In this document: positions 1 through 8,469 of the stretch, in pieces
How the letters are laid out: each line of letters starts with the position of its first letter
How positions within the stretch are numbered: the stretch's first letter is position 1
Origin: Caldifarciminota bacterium
GTDB taxonomy: Bacteria; Hydrothermota; Tepidihabitantia; SM23-42
Assembly: GCA_020341755.1 (NCBI GenBank)
Contig: CP070834.1
Location: 1,140,166 to 1,188,505 of the forward strand
Direction: 5' to 3'
DNA length: 48,340 nucleotides
Notes under the pieces: generated by a model
Told to the model about the DNA's origin: nothing
The model's database searches: none
What the model saw: the letters and a program-made list of their open reading frames with translations, nothing else
Position numbers and translations under genes: made by a program

Positions 1-462
1 TCTGCAGAGGTTGTTGGTCTCATGATGGCAAGGATCATGAACCTTTCTGTGAAGGCATATGATTGAGCACGGTACCTGGGCAGGGCGATGCAGTATATCA
101 ATTTCATCCGGGATATAAAAGAAGACCTCCGCATGGGTAGAACCTACCTGCCGCGTACTCAACTCAAGAAACACCGGCTCATATCACTGCATTATCCTTA
201 TGTGCGCTTACACCGCGTCCGTTTTTGCCGTTTCATACGCGCAGAACTGGTACGATTTAAAAATTGGCAGAGAAAAGCAGAAAAAGGGTTCCGATTTATT
301 CCACACAAGTACCTTGTGAGTATAAAAACGGCGTCCGAGATGTACGAGTGGACCGCCCGTCAGATAAAGAAAGATCCATTCATCGTATATAGAAAAAAAG
401 TAAAACCTGCGGTGTCGTACATCAAACAACGACTGGACCATAACAGAAGAAAATTGTTGTGA
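1..462 (+). pseudogene. crtB: Phytoene/squalene synthase (CrtB family), 3' part, interrupted by an in-frame TGA
   Basis: The family condenses two prenyl diphosphates (phytoene from two GGPP) at the start of carotenoid synthesis. The window opens inside the gene. Frame 1 reads SAEVVGLMMARIMNL, a conserved helix, then a TGA at 64-66. The same frame continues as ARYLGRAMQYINFIRD..ED, the second Asp-rich Mg-diphosphate motif (about 67-126), and GRTYLP at 136-153, ending at 462. Both sides of the stop are conserved in one frame, so this is one gene with a nonsense codon and not two genes. An ATG at 88 exists, but a product from it would lack the first Asp-rich motif. TGA is a normal stop elsewhere in the window, so genome-wide recoding is unlikely. 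It is a pseudogene, a strain mutation or a sequencing error. The next gene is also carotenoid-related. Confidence 0.75.
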
Positions 463-523
463 GAACCGTGTCCGATACGTTTTCAAGTAACTGGTGTTCC
501 TGTTCAGTACTGGTTTTTAACGG

Positions 524-1162
524 ATGAACAGACCTGAACACATTTTTACGAGCATACTGTATTCCTTCTATGCATTCGGTATAGCCGGACACATTCATCC
601 TGTGACCCGGTCTTTTATAGTACCCCTCACTCCGTTTATCCTTCTCTTCTTCGGGCTGGCTGTCCTGTATTTCTCAACACGTCAAAGACCCCGGCTGCTG
701 CTGTGGTGTGCGTGTACCTATATAATCACCTTCTTCATTGAAGTACTGGGGGTCCGGTCAGGATGGGTCTTCGGTGAATACTTTTACGGTGGTGCACTTG
801 GTTTGAAAGTGTTGGATGTTCCTCTTGTCATCGGTTTCAACTGGGTGCTTGTGGTGCTTGGTGCGGTTCTCCTTGTCAGTAAGATTGTGAAACATAAAGT
901 ATTGTTAGCCGCGGCAGCGGGTATGGTTACGGTCATTTTCGACATACCGCTTGAAATTGTGGCGGTAAAACTGGATTACTGGCATTGGATTTCCGGTGGA
1001 GTTCCTCTGCAGAATTACGCCGCCTGGTTCTGCATATCCTTTATTGCGGCGTATGTTCTGATGCGACTGAAAACGGGTCAAAAGAGTGCTGTTGCGGTCC
1101 ATTATCTTATTGTGCAGTTCGTCTTTTTCATCGTAATTGGCGCTTTTCTGCTTTCTGTGTAA
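524..1162 (+). CDS. cruF: Carotenoid biosynthesis membrane protein, CruF family (carotenoid 1,2-hydratase-like)
   Basis: This is a 212-residue integral membrane protein with about seven hydrophobic segments. The signature stretch FIEVLGVRSGWVFGEYFY (about residues 72-89), followed by DVPLVIGFNW, is typical of the DUF422/PF04240 carotenoid family. Family members hydrate the terminal psi-end double bond of gamma-carotene-type or C50 bisanhydrobacterioruberin carotenoids in the cytoplasmic membrane. It lies 61 bp after the crtB remnant on the same strand, which supports a carotenoid operon. The SD before ATG 524 is weak (ACGG). The exact substrate, C40 or C50, cannot be told from sequence. If crtB is truly dead, this gene has lost its substrate supply unless another synthase exists. 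Confidence 0.75.
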   Translation: MNRPEHIFTSILYSFYAFGIAGHIHPVTRSFIVPLTPFILLFFGLAVLYFSTRQRPRLLLWCACTYIITFFIEVLGVRSGWVFGEYFYGGALGLKVLDVPLVIGFNWVLVVLGAVLLVSKIVKHKVLLAAAAGMVTVIFDIPLEIVAVKLDYWHWISGGVPLQNYAAWFCISFIAAYVLMRLKTGQKSAVAVHYLIVQFVFFIVIGAFLLSV

Positions 1163-1323
1163 TATCCCTTCTTAATCCTCCTGCAAAACGTGTACGTGTA
1201 CAGCATGGAATAAAATCCGGTAACATTTGTAGTATTGGTAGTGAAACAGTGTTCCTGCAGAATAACTGACTGGTTGCTGCGATGCTGCACACGTATTTAA
1301 GCAACAATGAAAGGAGGAAACAT
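1163..1323. other. Intergenic, no gene seen
   Basis: This 161-bp gap lies between the carotenoid genes and the lipoprotein. No convincing TTGACA/TATAAT pair was found. The only clear signal is the AAAGGAGG Shine-Dalgarno at 1310-1317, just before ATG 1324. Confidence 0.4.
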
Positions 1324-2472
1324 ATGAAGACAAGGAAGGCATTTATTTTGAGTATGCTTGCCGGATTGTTCCTTATCGGCTGTCTCGGAGTGACGGGGAG
1401 TGAGATGGTCAACGATATCATTACACTGCTCAAGGCGCAGGTGGGAGAACAGGTCATTAAGGAGCACATCGTCCAGAAGGGGTATTCCTTTGATCTAACG
1501 ACCGACGATATCGTGAAGTTGAAGAAAGCCGGTGCCAGTGACGATCTTCTGACCTTCATGCTGCAGGGTGCATCAGGCGACTTCCCATTTGAACTCGAGG
1601 AAGGACTCGTCGTGGAACAGCCGATCATATACCGTCATCTCGCACTCTATCCGGTAGTACGAACGACATCCGTTGATGTCGGTGACTATATCACGCTCGA
1701 TATGGCTCAAACAAACAAGACTGTTCTGATAAAAGAAAAACCGGATGCGTCAGTACCGACCGTGCTTATAAAAAATACCGGCAAACGTCCCATCTATATC
1801 ATGGCGGGTGAGATAATCATCGGCGGAAAACAGGACCGCATGGTCTCATTCGATATCATTATCCCTGCGGGCAAAGAAATCGAGGTGGAGGTGCGGTGTG
1901 TGGAACACGGCAGATGGCACGGTGCATCCGTACAATTCTCCCCAGGCGGTGCCGTCGGCAGCAAGAAGGTGAGAACGGCTCTGCAGTTCGAGACCCAGCA
2001 TGATGTATGGGATGAGGTCGAGAAGATGTGCGAGGAACATGATATCACATCCAGCAGCGGCACATACGGTGCGCTTCTGTCGAGTGACGAGGTTGATAAA
2101 AAGAGCAAGCCGTTTCTCGATGCCATGAACAGGGGATTGCAGAACGAGAATATGGTCGGTTTGATAATGGCCCTGAACGGCGAGATCGTCTGTGTCGATA
2201 TATTCATGAATCCGGAATATTTCGCCCAGGTCAAAGAGAAATTGCTCAAGGCGTATGTTCTCGATGCGATCAGCACGGCAGAAATCCATGCAGGTGCTGC
2301 AGACAAACAAAAGATCATCAGTTTCTTCAACGAACTGAACCGGGCTCAGCGTGCGGAACTGAAAGAATACAGGGAAAACAGCAATTATGAGTTAGAATCA
2401 GACCGGATCATAGGGAACGAATCCCGCGATTCCGATGGCAGACTGCAACATCTTAATTTATATATGAAATAA
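1324..2472 (+). CDS. Lipoprotein with ARPP-1 domain
   Basis: This is a 382-residue lipoprotein. The N-terminus (MKTRKAF..LFLIGC) is a lipoprotein signal with lipobox LIGC, lipidated at Cys20. ATG 1324 is chosen because AAAGGAGG lies at 1310-1317. Residues about 25-85 form a small helical region (IVKLKKAGASDDLLTFML) like domains that sense or bind via short helices. From about residue 95 the pattern of valines, GEIIIGGKQDRMVSFD and VRCVEHGRWHG matches the ARPP-1 family (PF20208-type, ARG/rhodanese/phosphatase-associated protein), in which the GGKQ-R and C-E-RW motifs are hallmarks. The biochemical role of ARPP-1 is not established. The location is envelope, and membrane side unknown. A strong terminator follows at once, so it is probably transcribed alone. 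Confidence 0.75.
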   Translation: MKTRKAFILSMLAGLFLIGCLGVTGSEMVNDIITLLKAQVGEQVIKEHIVQKGYSFDLTTDDIVKLKKAGASDDLLTFMLQGASGDFPFELEEGLVVEQPIIYRHLALYPVVRTTSVDVGDYITLDMAQTNKTVLIKEKPDASVPTVLIKNTGKRPIYIMAGEIIIGGKQDRMVSFDIIIPAGKEIEVEVRCVEHGRWHGASVQFSPGGAVGSKKVRTALQFETQHDVWDEVEKMCEEHDITSSSGTYGALLSSDEVDKKSKPFLDAMNRGLQNENMVGLIMALNGEIVCVDIFMNPEYFAQVKEKLLKAYVLDAISTAEIHAGAADKQKIISFFNELNRAQRAELKEYRENSNYELESDRIIGNESRDSDGRLQHLNLYMK

Positions 2473-2493
2473 ATTCGAACCTGCGGGTCAGCA

Positions 2494-2538
2494 AACCGGC
2501 AGCCTGTGACTCTCGTGAGATGCGGCTGCCGGTTTTTT
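2494..2538 (+). terminator. Rho-independent terminator
   Basis: AACCGGCAGCC (2494-2504) and GGCTGCCGGTT (2524-2534) form a perfect 11-bp stem closed by a 19-nt loop. A run of six T follows on the + strand. It lies 22 bp after the ARPP-1 lipoprotein stop and separates it from the minus-strand TolB-like gene. Confidence 0.9.
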
Positions 2539-2585
2539 CTAACGTATGAAATGTGAACCACTGTACGCCAACAACTACATGTCGT

Positions 2586-3470
2586 TCAATCGTCCGGATA
2601 CGTAAGGCGCTGAAGTTCGGAACCATCTGTGCGGATCGACCAGAGCGAGTAGCATGTTTCGTCGCCACTATCGACCGGCGCGGCAAAGACAACAGTTTGA
2701 CCATCGGCTGACCATGCCGGATCATACCCCTCTATAAGGGCGAAATCGTTATTGCCGAGGGTGTCCATGATGTGTACATACTGATCCTGTATATCATAAT
2801 ACAGGATACGGGTGCCATCAGGTGAGAACTTCGGATATGCCTGACCAGAAACCTCCCTGATGAATCTGATAATGGTGCCGTTCGTATCACCGACGCAGAT
2901 ACCATACTGGGTTTCGTGCTGGGCAAGAAACAGGAGTGTACCGTCTGCGGGGTGCCAGCTCGGTTCTACGGCAGAACCAAGGATCTGCCGTATCATACCG
3001 CCAGGATAAATAAGATAAATGCCGATCGTATCGACGGTTTTCTCGCATACAATACAATCACCCTGGGGTGACCATTGAGGTCGGGTTGCATTCATATCGG
3101 TGAGCTGGCTGGTCACTCCGGTTGCAATGTCGATCGTTCGTATGTCTCCAAATTCGTGGTATGTGAATACGATCTGAGTGCTGTTGAATGACCAGTCGGG
3201 AGTGAACCCCACGGTGAGGAAGAAAACATCCCCGGTTTCACGGTTGAGCAGGTGAATGCCGGCGATATCATTGTTTACCTGGGGTGGTGGATACGCCATG
3301 TTCAGGTTTTCGATATACTGATTCTCAGGATCCCGGTAGAATGCTATCAATGAATCACTATGTGCCCAGGATGGGTGTCTGTCCGTGCAGGTCCTCACGA
3401 TCCGTGTTTCTTCTCTACCACATGTTAGGCACAGAATAAGACACACGATCAGAACGCAGCAGTATTTCAT
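2586..3470 (-). CDS. Secreted TolB-like (PD40) beta-propeller protein
   Basis: This 294-residue exported protein has a hydrophobic N-terminus (MKYCCVLIVCLILCLTC). The Cys could be lipidated, but the lipobox is not canonical. Six PD40-type repeats follow, each with a P-x-[WF]-S-x-[DN]-[GS] core: HPSWAHSDS, PDWSFNST, RPQWSPQGD, EPSWHPADG, YPKFSPDG and DPAWSADG. They would build a six-bladed propeller as in TolB. ATG 3470 is chosen over an upstream in-frame start because TGGAGG precedes it by 6-7 bases. The gene diverges from the choloylglycine hydrolase gene. Its partner or ligand is unknown, and PD40 proteins usually act as periplasmic scaffolds. Confidence 0.8.
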   Translation of the reverse strand: MKYCCVLIVCLILCLTCGREETRIVRTCTDRHPSWAHSDSLIAFYRDPENQYIENLNMAYPPPQVNNDIAGIHLLNRETGDVFFLTVGFTPDWSFNSTQIVFTYHEFGDIRTIDIATGVTSQLTDMNATRPQWSPQGDCIVCEKTVDTIGIYLIYPGGMIRQILGSAVEPSWHPADGTLLFLAQHETQYGICVGDTNGTIIRFIREVSGQAYPKFSPDGTRILYYDIQDQYVHIMDTLGNNDFALIEGYDPAWSADGQTVVFAAPVDSGDETCYSLWSIRTDGSELQRLTYPDD

Positions 3471-3498
3471 AAAACCTCCAGGTACCAAGTTTACAACG

Positions 3499-3532
3499 TA
3501 GTATATACTAATCGGGGGTTTGGCAAAGTCAA
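3499..3532 (-). promoter_or_regulatory. Promoter of the TolB-like gene, with palindrome over the -10
   Basis: On the minus strand there is TTGACT (3532-3527), a 16-bp spacer and TAGTAT (3510-3505), giving a start near 3498 and a 28-nt leader. The -10 lies inside a perfect 12-bp palindrome, TAGTATATACTA (3499-3510), which could be a repressor site. Confidence 0.6.
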
Positions 3533-3553
3533 GAAGGGGAAGATGCGCATCGA

Positions 3554-3581
3554 TTGACAAATTATTCAATACCGATACAAT
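3554..3581 (+). promoter_or_regulatory. Promoter of the choloylglycine-hydrolase-family gene
   Basis: TTGACA (3554-3559), a 16-bp spacer and TACAAT (3576-3581) predict a start near 3588. The leader would be only about 12 nt and would hold the GGAGG at 3589-3593. It is back to back with the TolB-like gene promoter. Confidence 0.75.
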
Positions 3582-3599
3582 TCTATCCGGAGGTTGTGT

Positions 3600-4667
3600 A
3601 TGAGAATAATGTTTTTGTCCATCATCCTAGCGATTACCTGTCTATCTCCCTCGATCATGTATCCGTGCACGACATTCTGTTTTTGGGAAGAAGATGCATG
3701 GGTCTTTGGCAGGAATTATGACTGGAGCATCGAGGATTGTATGATCATGATCAATAAACGCGGTGTGCAAAAGACCGCGTTCACAAGAGATAACCCTGCA
3801 ACCTGGACTTCACGATACGGCAGCATCACCTTTAATCAGTATGGTCGTGAGTTCCCGCTCGGCGGAATGAATGAAGCGGGTCTTGTTATCGAATGCATGT
3901 GGCTGGAAGGGGCGGAGTACCCGCCTGCTGACACGCGGTACGGTCTTTCAGAACTGCAGTGGGTGCAGTACCAGCTCGACATGCACAAGACCGTCGAACA
4001 GATCATTCAGAGCGATACAGAAGCACGTATCACCAGACAGAACAGTGTACCGCTGCACTTCCTGGCATGCGACCGCAGCGGGCATGCAGCAGTTATTGAG
4101 TTCCTGGAGGGTAAGATGGCGGCATACACGAAGGAGGATCTGCCGACATCAGCACTTACCAATCACACCTATGAATACTCTCTGGAATTCCTGGGGGAAT
4201 GTAATGGCTCAGAAACAGAATCGTCCTTTGCTACCGCGGATTATTCCCTGAAACGCTTTGTGTGGGCTGCGCACGGTGTTACATCCTGGGACGCAAATGC
4301 CGACACATCGGCCGTCGGCTATGCCTTCGAAATACTGGAGAAGACTGCGGTTGATTTCACCATGTTCAGGGTCGTCTATGATGTTGGCAACAATCTCATA
4401 TACTTCATGAACAGATCAAATCCTCGAATTCGCTCCATAAAGTTTGATGAGTTCGATCTGTCCTGCACCCAACCCGTGAAGGTACTTGACATTTCAACAG
4501 GTGAAGGCGGCGATGTGACATCGCTGTTTACGGATTACTCCTTTGAAGCGAATTATGATTTGATCACCCGCGCCTACGCGGGAACGAGTTTTTTACAGAC
4601 ATTCTCCGAAGAAACACGCAGAACCGTCGCCGCATATCCAGCGACGACCGAGTGCCAGGACAAATAG
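3600..4667 (+). CDS. Choloylglycine hydrolase / penicillin V acylase family Ntn-hydrolase, secreted
   Basis: This is a 355-residue linear amide C-N hydrolase (PF02275-like). A signal peptide (residues 1-22) ends just before Cys23 in YPCTTFCF. Cleavage would expose Cys23 as the N-terminal nucleophile, as required for this Ntn-hydrolase family. FGRNYDWS supplies the conserved Arg38 and Asp41, and a later TNHTY stretch offers the oxyanion Asn. Family members cleave bile-salt conjugates, penicillin V or N-acyl homoserine lactones. Substrate cannot be assigned here, but the exported form fits an environmental amide. ATG 3600 is preferred to the TTG at 3594 because GGAGG (3589-3593) is spaced correctly. 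It converges with the ankyrin fusion gene. Confidence 0.85.
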   Translation: MRIMFLSIILAITCLSPSIMYPCTTFCFWEEDAWVFGRNYDWSIEDCMIMINKRGVQKTAFTRDNPATWTSRYGSITFNQYGREFPLGGMNEAGLVIECMWLEGAEYPPADTRYGLSELQWVQYQLDMHKTVEQIIQSDTEARITRQNSVPLHFLACDRSGHAAVIEFLEGKMAAYTKEDLPTSALTNHTYEYSLEFLGECNGSETESSFATADYSLKRFVWAAHGVTSWDANADTSAVGYAFEILEKTAVDFTMFRVVYDVGNNLIYFMNRSNPRIRSIKFDEFDLSCTQPVKVLDISTGEGGDVTSLFTDYSFEANYDLITRAYAGTSFLQTFSEETRRTVAAYPATTECQDK

Positions 4668-4673
4668 ATTGAA

Positions 4674-4752
4674 GGCCTGACACCATGACGGCTTAGTTGT
4701 GGAGGAGGAGGATGAGCTTGTTTGCCCATGTTTACCGTCACGGTGCCAGGCC
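4674..4752 (-). terminator. Long stem-loop at the 3' end of the surface operon
   Basis: Arms 4674-4691 and 4735-4752 are inverted repeats of 18 nt matching at 16 positions. On the minus-strand RNA both mismatches become G-U pairs, giving 18 continuous pairs. On the plus-strand RNA they are A-C mismatches. The structure therefore belongs to the minus-strand transcript ending at 4778. There is no long T run, so it may stabilise the 3' end or assist termination. The loop is about 43 nt. Confidence 0.5.
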
Positions 4753-4777
4753 ATTATTATCATTCGTTGAACATCGC

Positions 4778-6937
4778 CTATTTGCGCGCGACACTGCCGT
4801 TCGTAAAGAAGAATCTATCACCCCAGTCCACCGCACATACGATTCGGGTCGGGTAATTCTTGTCGGCTACCTCATCGGCGAATTCCTGATACCGGTACGT
4901 CGCCATGCCTCCATGCTGGGGGAACAGGGCGGTGGGAGATAATTTCTCGATCGCATACCGGACACCTGCTTTCACAGATACCGGGTCGCCCAGACTGCAG
5001 CCCGTGATGCCGAAGAAAGCAAGATCGATGTCAAGGTCCTTTGCTGCCACATAGTCAATTTCCACAGGGTACTCTCCTGACATGTCCACGTACCCGTTGG
5101 CATGGTCGCCGGCGTGGAATATGACCAGCCCATCCACCTCGATGATGAAACCGACACCGGCATCATTTGATTTGATCGTTGAAATATTCATGCCATCAAT
5201 GCTGTGTTCGGTCCGGGGACCGGTGAACGTATACTGGTCGTGCTCGATATCGCGCGGTCTGAAGCCAAGAACATAGGTGATATCCTGATGTGTTTCCTGC
5301 CATGAAAAGATCGCAGGATTAAAGTGATCGCCATGATGGTGGGTGACAAAGACCGTCATATACTGGTCCTTAAGTGCTTCGGGGAGCACATACCCACTAG
5401 CAAGGGAAGCGCCGTCCGGTGTTGTACGATCGCCGTGCAGGAAATAATCGAAGACGAGAAAATGGTTCTTCGTTTTTATTGCCCAACCGCTGTGTTCGAG
5501 GTACCAGATGACTGCTTCTTTTTCATTCAGCTGTTTCTTCAACAATTCGGTCGTATTAGCCAGATTTTTTTTCTTATTAATAGCGGCACCATTATTTTTG
5601 AGCAATTCGGCAACGTGGCTGAACCCGTGGCTGAAAGCGTAATCGAGAGGTGTTTGCCCGAACCGGTCTTGAGCAGAAACATCGGAACCGGCATCGACGA
5701 GCGTGTTTGCTAGATCATGCATACCCATCACGCTCGCAGTATGCAGTTCGGTCCGTTCATACCTGTCTTCTTTGGAGAGAGCCGCTCCCTTAGATATCAG
5801 ATAGCGGGCAATTTCGTTATTACCTTTACCGACTGCTAAGTGCAGTGGGGTGACGCCGTTATCGTCGGGGATATTGAGATCTGCACCGTCTTCGACCAGC
5901 AGCATGACCGTATTCAAGCTGTCACTTCTCACTGCTCCGTACAAGGGCGTGATACCCGAAACCCTGCATCTGCCATCAACCGTATCGTTCGGCATGTCCG
6001 GGTTGACATCCGCACCGCGGGACAGATAGAACTGTGTGAGCTCGAAATTATGGTGCGCGGCAAAGGTTAGTGGAGTCCATCCATTGTCGTTGCGGGTATT
6101 AATGTCGGCACCGTGTTCGAGCAGGAGTTCGGCAGTTTCAACGGTCCCGTGCCATCCAAGATAATGGAGCGGTGTCGCGTTGGCATCTGTCCTGATATTC
6201 GCATCAAGACCCAGTTCGAGGAGTTTTTTCGCTATATCATAGGAGTTCGGACCGAGTGCCGCATGGAGGACTGAAGCCCCTTCATTATCCGTAGCATGAA
6301 TGTCTGCGCCGTGCTCTACGAGATAGTTAAATACTTCAGATGCACCCCGGTATGCAGCGTTGTGGAGCGGTGTGGAACCGTCTTCCATTGAATGGTTGAT
6401 GTCTGCACCGTGCTCGATGAGGAGTTCGGCCAGCTCGAGATTATTGGAGAACGCCGCGTAAGATATCGGTGCCAGACCTTGTGACGTCTGAACATCTCCA
6501 TCGGCACCGTGCTCGAGGAGAAATCCGACCATAGGAAGTTGTCGATAACTCGATGCAAAGTGCAGTGGTGTCAGGTTATTGTCATCACGCACATTAATAT
6601 TTACCCCGCGCGACAGGAGCAGTGCCGCAGTTGCGGTATCCCCGCTGATCGCGGCACAGTGCAGGGGCTGGCTGTTGTCGACATCACCGGTATTGATATT
6701 CGCACCTCGGCGGATCAGCTCGGCAGCGATGTCTGATCTTCCGGAAAGCGCAGCCCGGTTCAGCGGCGTCATGCCGTCATCATCGGTCGTATCCAGAAGG
6801 GACGGATCTTCATCGAGCAGCCGCACAACCAGGTCCAGGTCACCATCTCGTGCAGCATCGTGAATTTCTGCTGCTGATATCGTTGAGATGGTTGTGCTCA
6901 GAGCAAGAATTATAATAAGTTTTGTAACCCCTTTCAT
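4778..6937 (-). CDS. Secreted ankyrin-repeat / metallo-beta-lactamase-fold fusion protein
   Basis: This is a 719-residue exported protein. Residues 1-22 are a signal peptide. Residues about 23-480 hold roughly thirteen ankyrin repeats (for example GMTPLNRAALSGRSDIAAEL and GWTPLTFAAHH). After a charged linker, residues about 500-719 form a metallo-hydrolase domain of UlaG-like type. Its motifs are VTHHHGDHF (metal motif), IFHAGDHA and LFPQHGG. Ankyrin repeats usually bind proteins, so the hydrolase may be docked on a partner. ATG 6937 has a perfect AGGAGG just upstream and starts a good signal peptide. It is the last gene of the nine-gene run and follows the serine hydrolase by 54 bp. The substrate is unknown. 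Antibiotic beta-lactam hydrolysis is not implied. Confidence 0.85.
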   Translation of the reverse strand: MKGVTKLIIILALSTTISTISAAEIHDAARDGDLDLVVRLLDEDPSLLDTTDDDGMTPLNRAALSGRSDIAAELIRRGANINTGDVDNSQPLHCAAISGDTATAALLLSRGVNINVRDDNNLTPLHFASSYRQLPMVGFLLEHGADGDVQTSQGLAPISYAAFSNNLELAELLIEHGADINHSMEDGSTPLHNAAYRGASEVFNYLVEHGADIHATDNEGASVLHAALGPNSYDIAKKLLELGLDANIRTDANATPLHYLGWHGTVETAELLLEHGADINTRNDNGWTPLTFAAHHNFELTQFYLSRGADVNPDMPNDTVDGRCRVSGITPLYGAVRSDSLNTVMLLVEDGADLNIPDDNGVTPLHLAVGKGNNEIARYLISKGAALSKEDRYERTELHTASVMGMHDLANTLVDAGSDVSAQDRFGQTPLDYAFSHGFSHVAELLKNNGAAINKKKNLANTTELLKKQLNEKEAVIWYLEHSGWAIKTKNHFLVFDYFLHGDRTTPDGASLASGYVLPEALKDQYMTVFVTHHHGDHFNPAIFSWQETHQDITYVLGFRPRDIEHDQYTFTGPRTEHSIDGMNISTIKSNDAGVGFIIEVDGLVIFHAGDHANGYVDMSGEYPVEIDYVAAKDLDIDLAFFGITGCSLGDPVSVKAGVRYAIEKLSPTALFPQHGGMATYRYQEFADEVADKNYPTRIVCAVDWGDRFFFTNGSVARK

Positions 6938-6991
6938 AGAAATCCTCCTTCGTGCAGCGACAATAAAATATGTATGCAAATATATGCCATA

Positions 6992-8440
6992 TTATTTCTG
7001 TTTCAATTTCTTGAGCATCTCGACCGCATTGATATTGTTCGGGTCCAGTTCCAAGGAGCGTTCATAGTTTTCGATCGCCAATTGTGTATCACCGACGGCC
7101 ATGTATGCTTCACCAAGGCTGTCGTAAACGTTCGAGGATTCCGGGTAGAGATATACGTTAAATCGGAAAACAGCGATCGCGCCAGAGGTATTGCCCTTAC
7201 TCAATAACTCATACCCGTATCGGTTGACGGTATTTTCGTTGACCGTACCGCCTTCACGTTTTTTTTCAAAGTATTCGACACCCGCCTCATAACCGTGTTC
7301 GGTCAGATGTTCGAGAACCGCATCAGTGAGTTCGATATTCTTTGTATACTGTGTTTTTCCGACCAGCAGTTCCTCGATAAACACTTTGAGCGCTTGACTC
7401 CCCTGGTCTGAGTTCGATAGGATGGCGACCGTGTATCCCAGATCTACATACATATTAAGCCGGCTGGAGATGCCAGGAAAACCTCCACCGTGACCTACGA
7501 TGCGATGACCATTCTCGAATCGCTCGCGAAAACCATATCCATACCGGCTATTTGTACCAGCATCAACTTTGCCGGTTAGAACGGTTCGGGTGAACTTTGG
7601 ACTGAGAAGTTTGTGCCCGAGCAGCGCGTTACTGAAACTCAGGAGGTCTTCGACCGTGGAGTATCCGCCGCCAGCAGGTCCGCCTTTTACCACATGCATG
7701 AAAAGATTATTCTTCACGGTACCAGGCTCGGCACCAAACGTGGTGTAGCCAACCGCGTAATTGGGAACAACGCAGTCTGTCTCATAGGCGTCGGTATTGA
7801 TCATGCCTGCTGGCTCGTAGATGTTCCTCATGACATAGTCGAAATAGTCTTCGCCGGTAACCCGTTCGATGATCAGACCGAGCACCATGAATCCGGCATT
7901 ACTGTATGAGTACTGCGTCCCGGGTTCGAACAGGAGCTGCTGATCGGCAAATAACGGAATATAATCTTCTACCTTTTTGAACCGATCTTTGGATGCCCTG
8001 TTGAATTCATCGGTCCAGTAATGCCCCAAGCCCGACGAATGCGTGAGCAACTGATGTATGGTAACCTTCTCGGCGATTTCCGTGTTCGGGTAATCGGGAA
8101 CGTGTTGTATGATTCTATCCTGGAGCGACAAGGTTCCTTTCTGTACCAACTGCAATACGGCAACTCCGGTGAACATTTTGTTCATGGAACCGAGATTGAA
8201 CTTGGTGTCAATCTTATTTGGCACCTGGAAAGAACGGTTCGCCAGACCGTATGCTTTTTTCAGTAATAGCTTGCCGTCCTTGGCGATAAGCACGGTTCCC
8301 GAAAAACTCTCATCGGTAACTGCTTTTTCAAGGTACTCGAGAGTCTTCTCTACGAGCGTGGAATCGTCTACGGTCTGTGCATGGACAGGGGATACTGCAA
8401 TTGCCGCAATTATGAGTATCAAGCATGCTATATGTTTCAC
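6992..8440 (-). CDS. Secreted serine beta-lactamase-like hydrolase (S12 family) with C-terminal TPR
   Basis: This is a 482-residue exported enzyme of the class C/S12 penicillin-recognising fold. The signal peptide is about residues 1-21, ending PVHA-Q. The catalytic motifs are Ser85-x-x-Lys88 (SMNK), Tyr179-Ser-Asn181 and a late HGGGF box replacing KTG. The last ~50 residues contain a TPR unit (AIENYERSLELDPNN). Relatives are esterases, D-peptidases or D-aminopeptidases. Substrate is open. GTG 8440 is chosen because AAAAGGAG lies 9 nt upstream. An ATG at 8473 overlaps the previous stop (ATGA) but lacks an SD and would add 11 residues. It is translated within the surface operon. Confidence 0.85.
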   Translation of the reverse strand: MKHIACLILIIAAIAVSPVHAQTVDDSTLVEKTLEYLEKAVTDESFSGTVLIAKDGKLLLKKAYGLANRSFQVPNKIDTKFNLGSMNKMFTGVAVLQLVQKGTLSLQDRIIQHVPDYPNTEIAEKVTIHQLLTHSSGLGHYWTDEFNRASKDRFKKVEDYIPLFADQQLLFEPGTQYSYSNAGFMVLGLIIERVTGEDYFDYVMRNIYEPAGMINTDAYETDCVVPNYAVGYTTFGAEPGTVKNNLFMHVVKGGPAGGGYSTVEDLLSFSNALLGHKLLSPKFTRTVLTGKVDAGTNSRYGYGFRERFENGHRIVGHGGGFPGISSRLNMYVDLGYTVAILSNSDQGSQALKVFIEELLVGKTQYTKNIELTDAVLEHLTEHGYEAGVEYFEKKREGGTVNENTVNRYGYELLSKGNTSGAIAVFRFNVYLYPESSNVYDSLGEAYMAVGDTQLAIENYERSLELDPNNINAVEMLKKLKQK

Positions 8441-8469
8441 TATCGGTGTCTCCTTTTGGAGTAAGTCCG

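Noticed and set aside
1-486. Alternative genetic code with TGA as a sense codon, suggested by the crtB interruption.
   Set aside because: Many well-supported genes in the window end in TGA (for example at 8470, 28034, 36034 and 40295), several with ATGA coupling.
4697-4942. Short plus-strand frame (81 codons) overlapping the end of the ankyrin fusion gene.
   Set aside because: It overlaps a confidently coding region, uses a non-ATG start and has no conserved features. The GGAGGAGGAGG before ATG 4712 is not enough support.
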